A stretch of DNA of 64,000 bases, taken from positions 1,242,501 to 1,306,500 of the forward strand of contig CM034128.1 of assembly GCA_019914995.1 (NCBI GenBank). Direction: 5' to 3'. How positions within the stretch are numbered: the first letter of the stretch is position 1; each line of letters opens with the position of its first letter. The position numbers were made by a program, and so were the translations under genes. The notes under the pieces are model-generated. The model was not told where the DNA came from. It worked only from the letters and a program-made list of their open reading frames with translations, and did not search any database. Of the stretch, positions 36,599 through 48,210 are shown in pieces. This DNA is from Acanthochlamys bracteata (taxonomy: Eukaryota > Streptophyta > Magnoliopsida > Pandanales > Velloziaceae).

Positions 36599-36892
36599 TT
36601 ACTGAAATCTGATTGAAAATAAGTTACTGATTGCCGTTACCGGAATGTGACTTCCCAACTTTTTCAGGCAAGACGGGCAGGTTATATATAAGATTAAAGC
36701 AGAAGTTTGCCTTGATGCATGCTCTTTGAGTACGCAAGCCTTCGGGAGTTCTTCTTGTGCTTGCCTTCGGATTCTTTTGGCATTTGCAAGCTCTTCGTCA
36801 GCGAGCTTTCTTTGCCTTCTCGCCTCTTCTGCTACTGGTGGAATGCTTCCGGTAGATAGCCGTTGTTCCGTTGACAAGTCCTCAGTTGACAT
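36599..36892 (-). CDS. Small coiled-coil protein resembling the C-terminal tail of IDD14/15/16-type factors
   Basis: This 97-aa frame is closed upstream by an in-frame TAA just before its ATG. Residues 20-65 (VAEEARRQRKLADEELANAK, RIRRQAQEELPKACVLKEHA, then ITCPSCLKKLG) closely resemble the charged coiled coil and terminal CxxC segment found at the C terminus of SHOOT GRAVITROPISM5/IDD15 and its relatives IDD14 and IDD16. The C2H2 zinc fingers that define those proteins are absent here, and I found no exon carrying them upstream on this strand. It could be a genuine short protein that pairs with IDD-type partners through the coiled coil, or a gene fragment left by duplication. The reading frame is clean over the conserved part, which argues against long decay. 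Function is unassigned; the resemblance is from memory. Confidence 0.55.
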   Translation of the reverse strand: MSTEDLSTEQRLSTGSIPPVAEEARRQRKLADEELANAKRIRRQAQEELPKACVLKEHASRQTSALILYITCPSCLKKLGSHIPVTAISNLFSIRFQ

Positions 36893-39800
36893 GCCTTAAC
36901 TAGTGATGATAGTATTTGGTAACAAGAAAGACAAAAAGGAATGTGTTTACGGGATAAAAGATACATGGGTGGTGCTCTGTAATGGTTTCTTCTTAAAAGA
37001 GTTAAAGGTGTGAGAAAAATAGAAATATGGTACATTTGGAAATAATTTTAAAATATTTTTTTAAAACAAAAAATATTTATTTTATTTAAAAAATAAAATT
37101 TATATTTTAATTCAAATAAATAATAATAAAATATTATATAATATTTTTTATATTTTATAAATTTTTAAATAATTTTATATAATATAATAAAAATTTATTA
37201 AAATATATAAAAGCAAAATATATTTTTAAAACGCAGAAAAAATAATTCGAAACGCTCTCAACCAATTAAGGGCCTATTTAAATGATTGAAAAAAAGTATT
37301 TATTGAAATAAAAAACTTATCTATTAAATAATTATTTAAATTTATTTTGAAATAAAAAATTTTGTTATATAGTATAAGGCCATTTATGGGCATGATGAGA
37401 AATGAGAACAGGTGCGTTTGCAAAAAACTTTTCTAAAGCCTGATTTTTATTTTTTAATATATTTTTTATAAGTGTATAAAAAAAATTTAAAAAATTTTAA
37501 AATATATAAAGATTCTAAATGGTAAGTTTTTTTATTACTCATTTTTATTTTTTTAAATAAAAAATTAGAGCTTATTTAAAAAAATAAAAATATTTTTTAT
37601 TTTAAAATTTTTTTATTTTATAAGTACTTTAAAACGTTTTCTAAAATTGTTTATTTCAAATAGCAATATATTATAAGCATATTCATCTAAAATTTTATCT
37701 CACTTTGGACTCAATTTTTACATAATAGTTTCAAATTTTAGTATTGCGTTTTGGAAATTTATTTGAGTTTACAAGGCTTGATAAATTCATCCTCAACAGT
37801 TCCTATTTTATTTTTTTTTTCAATACTCTGAAAACAAAGCATAGACGTAAATGGAAATATAAAACTACTCATTAACCATTTCAATACCTTGGAATTGCAA
37901 AACTCTTTAATCACTCTCATGGGCCGTGAGTACCAACTCTGGGCCTTATTGGGCTTTATGTTGGGCTAGGAATCCTAAGCAGTACTAGCTTTCCGTGGCT
38001 TCGTATTTTTGTGTTTATTGATTATTAATTCGAAAATGGAAGCTCTGAAAGTGCTTAAAATTTTTCTAAAAAAGATATATTTTTATTTTTTATCTAAAAA
38101 ATAATAAAAATAAATAATCAAAAATTTAGTAGCTGGAGTTTTTTATATTTAATAAATTTTTTAAATTTATATAAAGTATATTAAAAAATATAAATTAAAA
38201 TATTAAAACATTACTTTTCTGAAATAGAACGAAAAACGCCCCTATTAATGTGGCTTGGTGAGACTTGATTGGAATTATTGTAATAATTAATTCATTAATT
38301 AGATTGACTAAAAAAGTTAAGCTAGATTAAGTTACGCAAAAAATAAGAGCATATACAAATTTCAAATCATAATCACTGAAGCAAAACATGAATCTCAATT
38401 AAAAGATTTGCTACCCATTATGGATGCAACACATGAGAATATTATGCAAAATTAAATAAATTCATATACTTAGTTGGTGCCATTCAATCCAGTTCAATAG
38501 ATTAACTAAAACCTAAACTTTAAATGATTATATAAAACGTGAAGAAAGCCAGCCAATTGCAAGCCTTCAATTGATATAAGAACTAATTATTATGTGTGTC
38601 TAGAAACTGTTCCACGTATGAGATCACAGCAAAAACATTAATGTAACAAGCCATTGTTGGATTTATGTTATACAATTATGTGCCTTAAGATTGGGAGACA
38701 TAAACACTGCTGCAAATATTTGCTAGTGCATGCATTTTTTTGTCATTGATTAATTACTGAATGAGCCAAAAAAAAAAAAAAAAAAAAAAACAACCAACAA
38801 CAACCCATGTGATACTTCAAAATTAAATAATCTGCAAAGATAGGTGACAATTCAAGGTTTATATTTTATATTTCAGTTAGGGTGTATTCTTTTCACCCAA
38901 AAAATTATTTTTTTAATTTTTAACAATTCGTTTCTAAATGCAAATAAAAGAACATAAAAACTAACTTCTAATTTACTTTCAATTACAAAAAAATATAACA
39001 ATTAAATCAATACTACTTTTAATAACTCTTTTATAAATATTTATTTTTAAAAACAAGAGAAAGCATCCTAAAATAAACAAAATTTTTGTGTGTTTTGTCT
39101 GTAGTTTGATTCAATGATTAACAAGATTTGAACAAAATGTCTATTGTTACAGCGTTATCATGTCTAGTCTGTCACATTTGAATCAGACAGACAGTTGTAT
39201 GATACGTCGATTCGTGCATATTTTATATAATCCATTGTCTCCGATCAAATAATTCATAATGGCGTAGCACAAATTAACAAAATAATTTTATTTATTACTA
39301 AAATTTTGGTTAGAGTTGCATTCACAGATACAGTCTTTGTTTTCTCAACCTCAAAATAATTTTATAATATTTTAAATTTTATTAAAAATTTATAATTCGA
39401 TTAAATTAAAATTTTATTAACGTGTTATCGATTCCTAATTTTTTATGTATATTGATAGAGATTAAATTAAAAAAACAATTTTAATAAAAAAATGGCTGTG
39501 AAGTACGACGGCAAAATTTTCTTACATCTTTTCATTAACTTGAAAGGAACCCTAAATGAATGCATAACATGATTTTTGGTAGATGTTATGCATGTGGGAA
39601 GATAATGTTGAGTGAAAGACTATTGAAAACCAACAAGCCATGTGATAAAACAAAAAAGAAGAGCAAAGATATCACAGTTTGGGATCTAAATGGTGTTTCT
39701 TCCCTAGGTAAAAAACAGGCATTATAAGAGATTCATTCAGATAATGTTCCTTCCACTTCCCAACAACTTATTACCCTTTGGTCAATTCCCTATGTTGAAT

Positions 39801-39972
39801 TATAGCATTTCAACATTTTCCCGGTTTTTTTTTGTTTTTTTTATTATAAAACAACCAGTGAAACAAGTACTGTAGCAATAGGTATGTTTATATACACTAG
39901 GGCAATTCCTTGGGATGTAGTTGAGGTGCAGTACTTCAATGTTCAAAGATCTCACACAGGCAAGCAGCAGCT
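36893..39972. other. Intergenic, very AT-rich, nested MITE remnants
   Basis: Two AT-rich blocks, about 37035-37260 and 37270-37670, have MITE-like ends (GGGCCTATTT near 37271, GGTGCGTTTGC near 37413, CTATTTGAAATAAAC inward from 37668) that overlap and suggest nested insertions. A similar block lies at 38040-38250. A 23-base poly-A run is at 38768-38790. The last few hundred bases are the ZF-HD upstream region. No gene was found. Confidence 0.45.
38880..39068. mobile_element. Short MITE with matching TIRs
   Basis: Left end GGGTGTATTCTTTT and right end GGATGCTTTCTCTT (inward) form a clear inverted repeat, extended by TTA/TAA at the flanks (38877-38879 TTA; 39069-39071 TAA). It is about 189 bp, AT-rich and non-coding. 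Confidence 0.6.
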
Positions 39973-40626
39973 ATGGAGACTCCCGGCAAAGACAACAACA
40001 ACTTCCGGCAAGAGTCCTACGGCGAATGTCTCCGCAACCACGCCGCCAAGCTCGGCGTCTACACCGTAGATGGATGTGCTGAATACACCCCTGATCCTTC
40101 CAACCCTACGACATCTCTCTTACATTGCATTGCTTGTGGCTGTCACCGAAACTTTCACCGTAAACTATCCTCTACCAGCAGCTCTATAATCGGAACTGGT
40201 GACAATGCAGCTGATTACACGACCAACCGGTCTGAATCCGGCGGTCGGAGGAGGATAAGGACGAAGTTCTCTGTAGAACAGAAGGCGAAAATGGCCGCAT
40301 TTGCGGAGAGGATCGGGTGGCGGTTAAGGAGGAGGGAGGAAATCGGCAGCAGCAGTGGTGACTTCGACGAAGTATCGAGGTTTTGTAAAGAGATTGGGGT
40401 TTCCAGACAAGTGTTTAAAGTGTGGTTGCATAACCATAAGAAGAGCACAGCTGCTTTGTCTGCGGTTGCTGCTGCTGACGCCACTGGTGAAGCTTCTAAT
40501 GCGGCTAGCTCATCGACGAGTAACGCTACTCGTAGAGGAGATCGTGACTGCGATGTCGATGAAGTTGGTGTGTTTGCTGGAACGGGAACTCAGGCTAGCA
40601 CCTTCCCTGACTCTCCAGTTAACTAG
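39973..40626 (+). CDS. ZHD: Zinc-finger homeodomain (ZF-HD/ZHD) transcription factor
   Basis: This is a plant-specific nuclear transcription factor, 217 aa in a single exon, as is usual for the family. Residues about 15-64 form the ZF-HD dimerisation finger: YGECLRNHAAKLGVYTVDGC followed by EYTPDP and LHCIACGCHRNFHRK, with the expected Cys and His ligands. Residues about 93-156 form the homeodomain: RRRIRTKFSVEQKAKMAAFA, ERIGWR, then FCKEIGVSRQVFKVWLHNHK. The recognition helix reads KVWLHNHK where most family members have KVWMHNNK; this small change could affect DNA contact and is worth noting. Between and after the domains the protein is Ser/Thr-rich and low in complexity. ZHD proteins form homo- and heterodimers through the finger and bind ATTA-containing sites. 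Which ZHD subgroup this belongs to I cannot tell. Confidence 0.94.
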   Translation: METPGKDNNNFRQESYGECLRNHAAKLGVYTVDGCAEYTPDPSNPTTSLLHCIACGCHRNFHRKLSSTSSSIIGTGDNAADYTTNRSESGGRRRIRTKFSVEQKAKMAAFAERIGWRLRRREEIGSSSGDFDEVSRFCKEIGVSRQVFKVWLHNHKKSTAALSAVAAADATGEASNAASSSTSNATRRGDRDCDVDEVGVFAGTGTQASTFPDSPVN

Positions 40627-41369
40627 TTTTACGTTCATTCACCAATATTCCTGAATAGTTCCGGCCTATAGATAAGTGATGAATTCCCAAGTTTCTACAA
40701 GTAAGAAAGTTTTTTATCAGCCGGCTAGTAAGCGCTGGTTCAGAAATTTCAGAGACATTGTCCAGCAGTAATGCATTTCATTTTTGGTTTTCCTTCTTGT
40801 CAAGATCAACATCAGCTTTCCGTTTTCGAGATGTTGCTGATGCAAAGAAGATATGTTCCTTCAGAGGAAATAAAATAAAAGCAAAAGAAAATCACCAAAT
40901 TTTAATTAATGTTGTCGATCTTGATTGTATGATTGTAGATCTCCTGTAAAACCTAGAACACAGTTTACGAACTAGTGAGAACAGAGAAGAAAAAATTCAT
41001 GAGACAGCAGGAAAATCATCAGTATATAACTCGGAACAGAAATTGAGCCGGTCTTGACATTGTTTCTCCAACGATGGTTTATTCATGTGTACTATGACGA
41101 ATAGCAGGAAACTGCCATGGAATAGTGGAATGACATAAACAAAAAAAAGTCTACAAAAGAAAATTCTAGCCGATCCCTCCAAGCATAATCACAAGAAACT
41201 GGTCCTTGAAAATTATTCACTAGACTGATCATTCACAATGCATTTTCACTTGTAGAACTGGAAAAGGGGGTAACTATATAATTTCACACCCAAAAATTCG
41301 CTGGTGATCAAAGGGTCAAGGCTGATAACTAGCTGCCAGTGTAGCCAAATCTTCATATGCTATAATTCT
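40627..41369. other. Tail-to-tail spacer between ZF-HD and COX11 genes
   Basis: Both flanking genes end here, so most of this stretch should be their 3' UTRs. I see no further coding sequence, repeat or RNA gene. Confidence 0.45.
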
Positions 41370-44300
41370 TTAGTCCTCGTTTACTTTGAAGAAGGTATAT
41401 GAGAGGATCAGGTTGTTGATGCCAGCCATTTTAGGATCCGTTTCAAATTCGGGATCAATATAAAAGAAAACCTGCAAGATTTTGGCAGTACAATTAGCTC
41501 GGAAATGATTGTTTGAAACCAAATTAGTTTAGTTTAGGTAAAGAGTTAAATTTACAGGCATATCAATCTGTTCTCCTGGAAGAAGCTTCTGCTCCTCAAA
41601 GCAAAAGCATTGTATCTTGTTGAAGTAAATAGCAGCCTAAAATGCAAAACGGTCAGTCAAACGGAAAATACTGACATTTATCTAAATTATTGGGTAGAAC
41701 AACCGATACTTGTATATAGAGATAATATCACAAAATATTTTTGAGCGAGGACAGTTCATAAAGCAGATATCTATCCATCACTTACATGAAATGGCTCAGA
41801 AATTTGACATGCATGCAATGGTCCTCTAGTGCAACCATAAAGTATAAACATGTCATCACACAAACCAATCACACAGCTACAGCCCGACCTCTCACCATTC
41901 TAATCTTTACACTAAAAATGACTCCCTTTGCTTCATAATAATCACACTGTCAATAGCCACTCATACTAATGTACTAAGCTCCTTAACGAGCAAGTCAAAC
42001 TCAAGATCCATAGTTATACCTCATGTATTCATGGCATAAACAAAAGACCATCATCAGAAAGTAAGGAATTAATTCCCGATCATAAGGAATCATATTGATG
42101 TGGTTGAGATATGATTTGTCTATATTCAAATAACTCTCTACTACCACTATGCTCATGTACCATTAGAAGATGGTGATAGAGGAGTGTTCTCAAAGGTATC
42201 AAATATTGGGGTTATCTAAGTAATATGACAATGCACATGGTTTAACAATCATCAATAGGCCTGAAGAACAATTTCTTGATCTTGCAGCAAATAAAAAACA
42301 CAGCAACAGTAGCACTCTCAAGAATTACGATAAAAGTTTCACTTAATGTGTTATGTCAATCAATCATCTCAAGATGTGGACCCTTTACAGAACACTGTAG
42401 GCAGGTTTGGAGATCACTTGAATTTGCGTTAGATAAAAATGACAAGCTCCCAAGTCCATGACAACAGCTTAAGGTAAATTTGTCAAAGATCATTATTTTA
42501 GGGTCTACATAAACTTACAAAAAAAACTCACGACTTGAAAATTACCTTCATTGGTGTGACATTATATGTGGAAACACCAGTGATCGGAGCTGAGCTATGA
42601 TTTTCTGCAGTATAGAATGCAAGCGCGCTTTCTCCCGGTTTAACCCTGACCTGTGAAAACCAAGGCTACAGAATATAAAATGATCACAATATAACTAAAG
42701 CAAACCGTCAATGAAACATACCTCTCTTTGTGTAGGAATAAATTTCCATGGCATCCCATCAGCAACATCAGCATTGAACTGGACAACTATCTCACTGTAA
42801 CATAAAAAGCATATGTTTCAGAGTATGGTGACTATATAATTTCGATCCTTCTTATATGATTTTGAATAAGAAAACCATTTTAATTTAAGTTTATCCCAAA
42901 TGACATTTCCATAAATTTAATCCTCCATAAAGTAGGAATCTATCAGCATAAAACAGATGGACTGAGAATGACACACCTTCCATGTTCCAACATCCACAAC
43001 ATTGATCGTGATAGTAAAAAACAAAGGAAAAAAAAGTCAATGACTTTACTAACCCAACCTCAACATACACTACATTTCAGTTGGAGGCCATCTACAAGAT
43101 AAAATAAGAGCGAAGAAGTTACCGTGACGTTGTGGTGCCATCCCGAGCATGGCGTGCAATCTTCTCCTCCACACTCTGCAGAGACCCATTCCTTTGTCAC
43201 AGACCATCACAATCTTATCATCACTACTTACAAACCAAAAGCATGAAGCAAATCCAACATTACTCATAAGTCGTAACTCCATACACAAAAAAGAATCCAT
43301 GTTTGATATGAAGTGTCAGAGTTATGAGTCACGACACCAGCTTGTCATAGTAATATTCCGCGGTTCCAATATTGCCTACTACACTTTATATAGTACGTCA
43401 AAACATTTTTATGGTCATGTAAAGAGTGAGGGATGATCAAATGCTGACCTAAAAAACTATAGATCATGACAATGTGCCATCAATTCAAAATTGCTTATAA
43501 AAAATATTCAAAGTTTAAGAGACTGATCTCAGTTGGAGTTGGAGACGATCAATTCCAACAGAAACAAACAAATTATTTAGTATGATCAATTCCCCCAGAT
43601 TCCCATACCGCTCATGACAAGATAACATTTTGATCCCCGCAAACATTAGCTGGGAACTAATTGGCAAATTATAGAGTCCATTCCTGCATTCCAGTACTAC
43701 TGACAACAAGATAAACATTTTTATCAAGAAACCGTTAGCCAGCAGCTCATTAGCAAATTATTGAATCAAATCCCTCAACTCCCGTACCATACACAACAAG
43801 ATAACAATTTAATCCCAAAATAGAAACATGCCGCCGGTTGCTATGCCGCTCACATGAAGATAACATTTTGAACCGAGAAAATAGAAACAGACAGCTCATT
43901 GTCATCAAAAGCAAAGCTGATTTTTTCGATTCACCCAAGAAAACCAAGAAGATTGAAACAAAGCAATTACCTCTCGTCTCTGAACGGTGCCACCGTATCC
44001 AGTAGCCTGACAGAATCTTCTATACAGAGGAACAGCAGCGTACGATAATCCAACCATGCCCGCAACAAGACCAACCAAGTAATAGAAAATCTTCTTCGAA
44101 CTCTTCTCCCTCGAAGCATCAGCAGCCGTAGAAGAGTGGTAGCCGTACCGTGCGGTCGGTGGAGAACAACCGCGCCGGTCTAACGCAACCAATCGATTCG
44201 TTACTGAACCACGGGTTACTGAACCGGCGGCGGACAGGACCGGTTGGTCGGAGAACAAGCAACGGCGGAGGTGGAAGAAAGGTTTAGCGATGGGGGGCAT
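41370..44300 (-). CDS. COX11: COX11 cytochrome c oxidase copper chaperone, mitochondrial
   Basis: This is an inner-membrane protein that delivers copper to the CuB site of COX1 during complex IV assembly. Six exons chain in phase: 43971-44300, 43123-43175, 42722-42794, 42546-42650, 41556-41636 and 41370-41471, giving 247 aa. The first 60 or so residues are Arg/Ser-rich and low in acid, like a mitochondrial targeting sequence. One membrane span follows ([20 protein letters not shown], about 71-90) with the conserved [15 protein letters not shown] just after it. The soluble domain has [35 protein letters not shown] and the copper-binding CFCFEEQKL (Cys about 197 and 199), ending with VFFYIDPEF and LSYTFFK. 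All metal-binding cysteines are kept. The start at 44300 gives a typical presequence. The exon-intron pattern is clean with canonical splice sites. Confidence 0.95.
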
Positions 44301-44436
44301 TGCGGGAAATGAAAAAAATCAGCTTTATTTCTTCAAGTAAAAGGTAATAAATTATTTTAGTAAGTTAGTTTGCAAGCTAAGTCACTTAAAAAGATATATT
44401 TCCATGAAATATTTTATATGTTATTTTATGAATAGT
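44301..44436. other. COX11 leader/promoter remnant
   Basis: A short stretch lies between the COX11 start and the non-coding inverted-repeat element. Any COX11 promoter beyond about 136 bp lies inside or beyond that element. Confidence 0.35.
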
Positions 44437-45285
44437 AGGGGTTGGCAATATATGATCCGATCCGAAAATTTAAATCGAAATCGATCTGTTTAATCAGAGT
44501 TAGAGTTAGAAAATTTGACCCGTATAAATATATGAATTGGGTTAGAGTTGAACGAATTTGACCCGATTATTAAATGAGTCGATCCGAATTAATCCGAAAT
44601 TGATCCACCAATTCGAAATATTATTTTTTGAAGAAATAATTCTTGATTTTTCTTACCGTATAATAAAATTTTGGCAATAAAAATAATCAATAATAGTTAT
44701 TTACAAACTATTAAATTATATTATATTTATAATTAATTTTTTATTTTTATATTTTAGTAAAATAGTGTAAAATAAAAATTATAATTTTATCGAAAGTATT
44801 ACTATGTAGGTATTTTTAATGACGAATTTAGATTTCATATAAAGATTTTTATGAAAATTTTGTTAGATAGATATATTTATCAAAATTTTTATCGAAATTA
44901 TTAATATGTATTTATAATCATAAATTTCAGATGTTATCATATATTTTTAAAAAATAAAAATAACAATTTTTTTGATATTTTAAGGGCCGATGAAGACATT
45001 AAAAAAATACATATTTTATAATTATATTTCGTAGTAAAAATATCATGTATTTTTATTCGAACTAATTTTATAATTTCACTGAAACTTAAAAATATAAAAT
45101 TAATAATTAATAATTTTAATTATTAAATTGGTCGATTCGAATTTGATCCGATTATTAATAGGTTGGATTAGGGTTGATAATTTTGACCCATATAAATTCA
45201 TAAATTAAATTAAAATTGAACGAATTTAATCTAATTATTAAATGAATCGATCCGAACCGATCCACCGATCTATATTGCCACCCCT
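44437..45285 (+). mobile_element. Non-coding inverted-repeat element (849 bp), better preserved copy
   Basis: Left end AGGGGTTGGCAATATATGAT and right end, read inward, AGGGGTGGCAATATAGATCG form a clear terminal inverted repeat, followed by GATCCG/CGGATC repeats at both ends. The interior is AT-rich and has no open frame. The whole element is collinear with the inverted copy at 23139-24043. TGAATAG occurs at 44429-44435 and again at 45291-45297, which may be the remains of a 7-8 bp target duplication, but the right copy is five bases away from the apparent end. The size, TIR sequence and duplication length fit a non-autonomous hAT-like element. It separates the divergent COX11 and 45505 genes. 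Confidence 0.72.
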
Positions 45286-45504
45286 GATATTGAATAGCCC
45301 CCTTGCGCTACGGTTCCCGTTTCCCCTTGGCCTGTAAAACATAACCGTTAAATTGATCTATTCAGAAAAGCTCATTTCAGAAAAGATCTGTGACCGACAA
45401 GAAACTACTTCTACTTTTCTTTTTGAAAAAAAAAAAAAAAAGCTTTTTTCTTCTTGATGTTTTTTCCTTTTGGGAAGAAAATTTTGAATTCCGAAGAAGT
45501 AAAG

Positions 45505-47188
45505 ATGGTGAACAGAGAGATGGTGGAATTATCTTCTTCTTCTTTTACTTCTTCACTGGTAAAGCTAAAATTTCTGTTTTTTATTGGGTATTTCCCTGAT
45601 TTGGTTGTTGGAAGATTGTTTTCTTAGGTTTCTTGAAGTAGACAGATGTGTCTCTAGTTCTTTCGCCTATTGAATTTGGGATGTGGATTGTTAGCAGTTG
45701 TTAGAGAATAGGTAAAGAAAGTTGCCGCCTTTTGCTGAGAGAAGCAGAAAAGAGCTATCTTGAATTCACTCTATTGTTTATTGAATATGAATTCTTGTAA
45801 ATTTCTAAGCAATCTCAAGGTTTTGCGTAGTTTCTTGCTCAAAAACTTGCAAAGGTTGTTAAACCAATTACCAAAGTATCAATTGTATATAATTTTTAAC
45901 ACCACGATTGGCGTGTTTTTTCGTTGCTTCAGACAATCCTATTAAAGGTTTTTGCTAGAATTTTGTAATCGTGTTTGTGTTTTAGCACTCAATTTTTGGA
46001 TTGAGTTCATGAGTTGAATGTAAGTTTTGATTACTTTGTATAGCATGATTATGAATTGCTGTTGTGGGTTTCTGTAGGATGGTGAAGTTGGATATCAGCT
46101 TAGTGAGAGAGTAGGGGAGAGTGAGAGTCATTCTAATGGAGATACTGTAGTATCAGACATCGAGTTCAAGCCACTAAAGCATTCGACGGAGCCGCTGGAT
46201 GATAGTGAACCCGCTAAGTGGCCACTGCCTGAGTGTTCCTTTTTGGGTGTTAGTGGAGCAGCAACCTTGAAGGTAAAGCTGAAATATATCTCTTTCTAAA
46301 TGCTTGTCTTTATGGAACAAATGGCTAATCAATGGTTCCTCATTTTATAGTTATTCTTGAAATGCAACATTAATTTACAAAAATTAAGTCACTGATTTAG
46401 TTGACTTTCTTGTTGCCAACTGCTTAATGCGACTAGGCTCATTTCTGAATTATCAGAATGTGTATGGTTGAATGTTGGAGTACGTTATGTATTACTTTTT
46501 GGTTGAAGAAGAACTATTGCAAGAATTCTAAAGAGCAGCAATTGCGAATTCTGCTGTTGAATGTGTGTCAGATGCTAGCACACTTATTGAGTTGTAAACC
46601 CCATAGCTATTTTATTTAAGATTCTATATATCGTTGCTGTATTGAAAAGAATGAGGAAATAGTGCGTCATATGGAATGCCACCTATTGGGTTGAATTCTT
46701 GCATTTTTCACTTTCTGCTCTTGGTGTATATCCTCAACAGCAGTTATATCTGTGCCTCATAACATAATTGCTGAAACACTTTGTATTGATTTTATGTGAA
46801 GGATCAACATATCTGGAAGAAGCCAATTGAAGAAAGCCATCCTAGGAAACTAAAATCTTTATTAGTAGCTCAAGAAACTACCAATTCTCAACTCAAAGAG
46901 GAAGGCTTATGGAAAGATTGGTTCCCATGGAGCTTCAAAAGGAAATCAGAACCTTTAAAGGCGAGTGAAGATGGAAGTGATTCAGATTCCCACAGCGAAG
47001 ACATACAGAAAAATTTAACCAGCTCCAGAACTTTTAGAAAGAGAATGGAGCCCTTAGTGAGCAAAGATGATAGTCCTATAAAAGCTTCTACGAAAAGGCA
47101 TCGTAGAGTTATGCCTGATATTAGTGTTGCAAGTTCATCCAAGAATCATCAGACTAACATTCTACAAGTTTTTCAACAATGCAAATAG
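45505..47188 (+). CDS. Unrecognised plant protein, 211 aa, Ser/Lys-rich
   Basis: Three exons, 45505-45558, 46078-46272 and 46802-47188, join in phase with canonical GT-AG sites (18, 65 and 128 codons plus stop). I do not recognise the family. The protein opens MVNREMVELSSSSFTSSLDG, has an acidic middle, a distinctive aromatic/proline segment EPAKWPLPECSFLGVSGAAT just before the second splice site, then HIWKKPIEES and a conserved-looking GLWKDWFPWSFKRKSE around the start of the C-terminal third. The tail is basic and Ser-rich with KRHRR (possible nuclear signal) and SEDGSDSDSHSED (possible CK2-type acidic cluster). There is no signal peptide or membrane span. It is transcribed away from COX11, with the inverted-repeat element between the two starts. 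The exon model is supported by phase only; the first exon is the least certain. Confidence 0.65.
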
Positions 47189-48210
47189 TTCGAAATATGA
47201 AGAAGCCCACCTCTTCTCTTCAAAATTCAGAGTGTTTTTGAAATGTTGTTTGCAAATGTACAATGTTACAGCATTAAGTTGGTGATCATACAGAAAAATA
47301 AGGATCCTATCACGTAATTTTGAGTTAAGATATTTTGTTCATTTTGTTTATCATTAGGATATCACTCAGCAATATGTATAAGCACTTTTTGCCAGGAGTT
47401 CGGCTCATGAACTGCCTCAATCAGTCTGACTACTGAAAAGTTCCAATTATTCTGCCAAAAACTGATGAATTTAGCTGAACAGGTTACTACTTAAAAATGT
47501 TCTATTGAGTTCTTTCTTTTTTTATTTGGCGATGAAAGTGTTATGAGTTCAAAAATTGAAAACAAGAGATATGTTTTAATTACATAAAAATCAGTTCGAC
47601 AGAAGTAAGTTTTGTTACAATAGAACGGTAAGAATTAAAATTCGATAAAAATCAAATTTAAAATGATAATTAAAACACATAACAAAATTTAAAATAAAAT
47701 TTTACATGATAATTAAAATATGTAAATTAACGAATTCAAATTTTGAAAAAGAAAAGTGAAATTCGGTAACAATTTCAATATACCCTAAATTCAACTACGG
47801 CTCTAATTTATTTATTTGTTTATTTATTGATTTATTCGTTTTTCTTTGCAGAATATTTAATACTAGACATGATGGGTTCTTCGCAATTATATAAAATATA
47901 AGGGCGTATATATAAATCTGTAGTGTGGGGGGCTTTCCTGAAATATCAAAAACTAGTGTTTTAGTCATTTAGTGCGTTGATAAATTTTAATCTCTTCTTC
48001 AATAGTCATGATGAGTCTAGACTTCTAGAAACATCTATTCCCAAAGAACGAAAACAGCTAAATTTCAGTATAACTAGAAACATCCATGAAAGAAACAAGT
48101 TATCAACTTTGCAATGTTTTTGTTCCATAATCACTTCTACAGACGCAGTTTTTGAGCAGAAGCAGACGCTGGTTTCTTTTTTTTCTTTTTTTTTTTTTTG
48201 TGTTAAGAGA
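47189..48210. other. Intergenic between the 211-aa gene and Hikeshi
   Basis: The first few hundred bases are likely 3' UTR. From about 47520 to 47870 the sequence is AT-rich with no defined element. The rest is the Hikeshi upstream region; a T-rich tract with TTTTCTTTTTTTT lies directly before the start codon. Confidence 0.4.

Noticed and set aside
38768-38790. 23-base poly-A run considered as a retroposon tail
   Set aside because: No SINE-like A/B boxes or target duplication could be found around it, so it is only a homopolymer.
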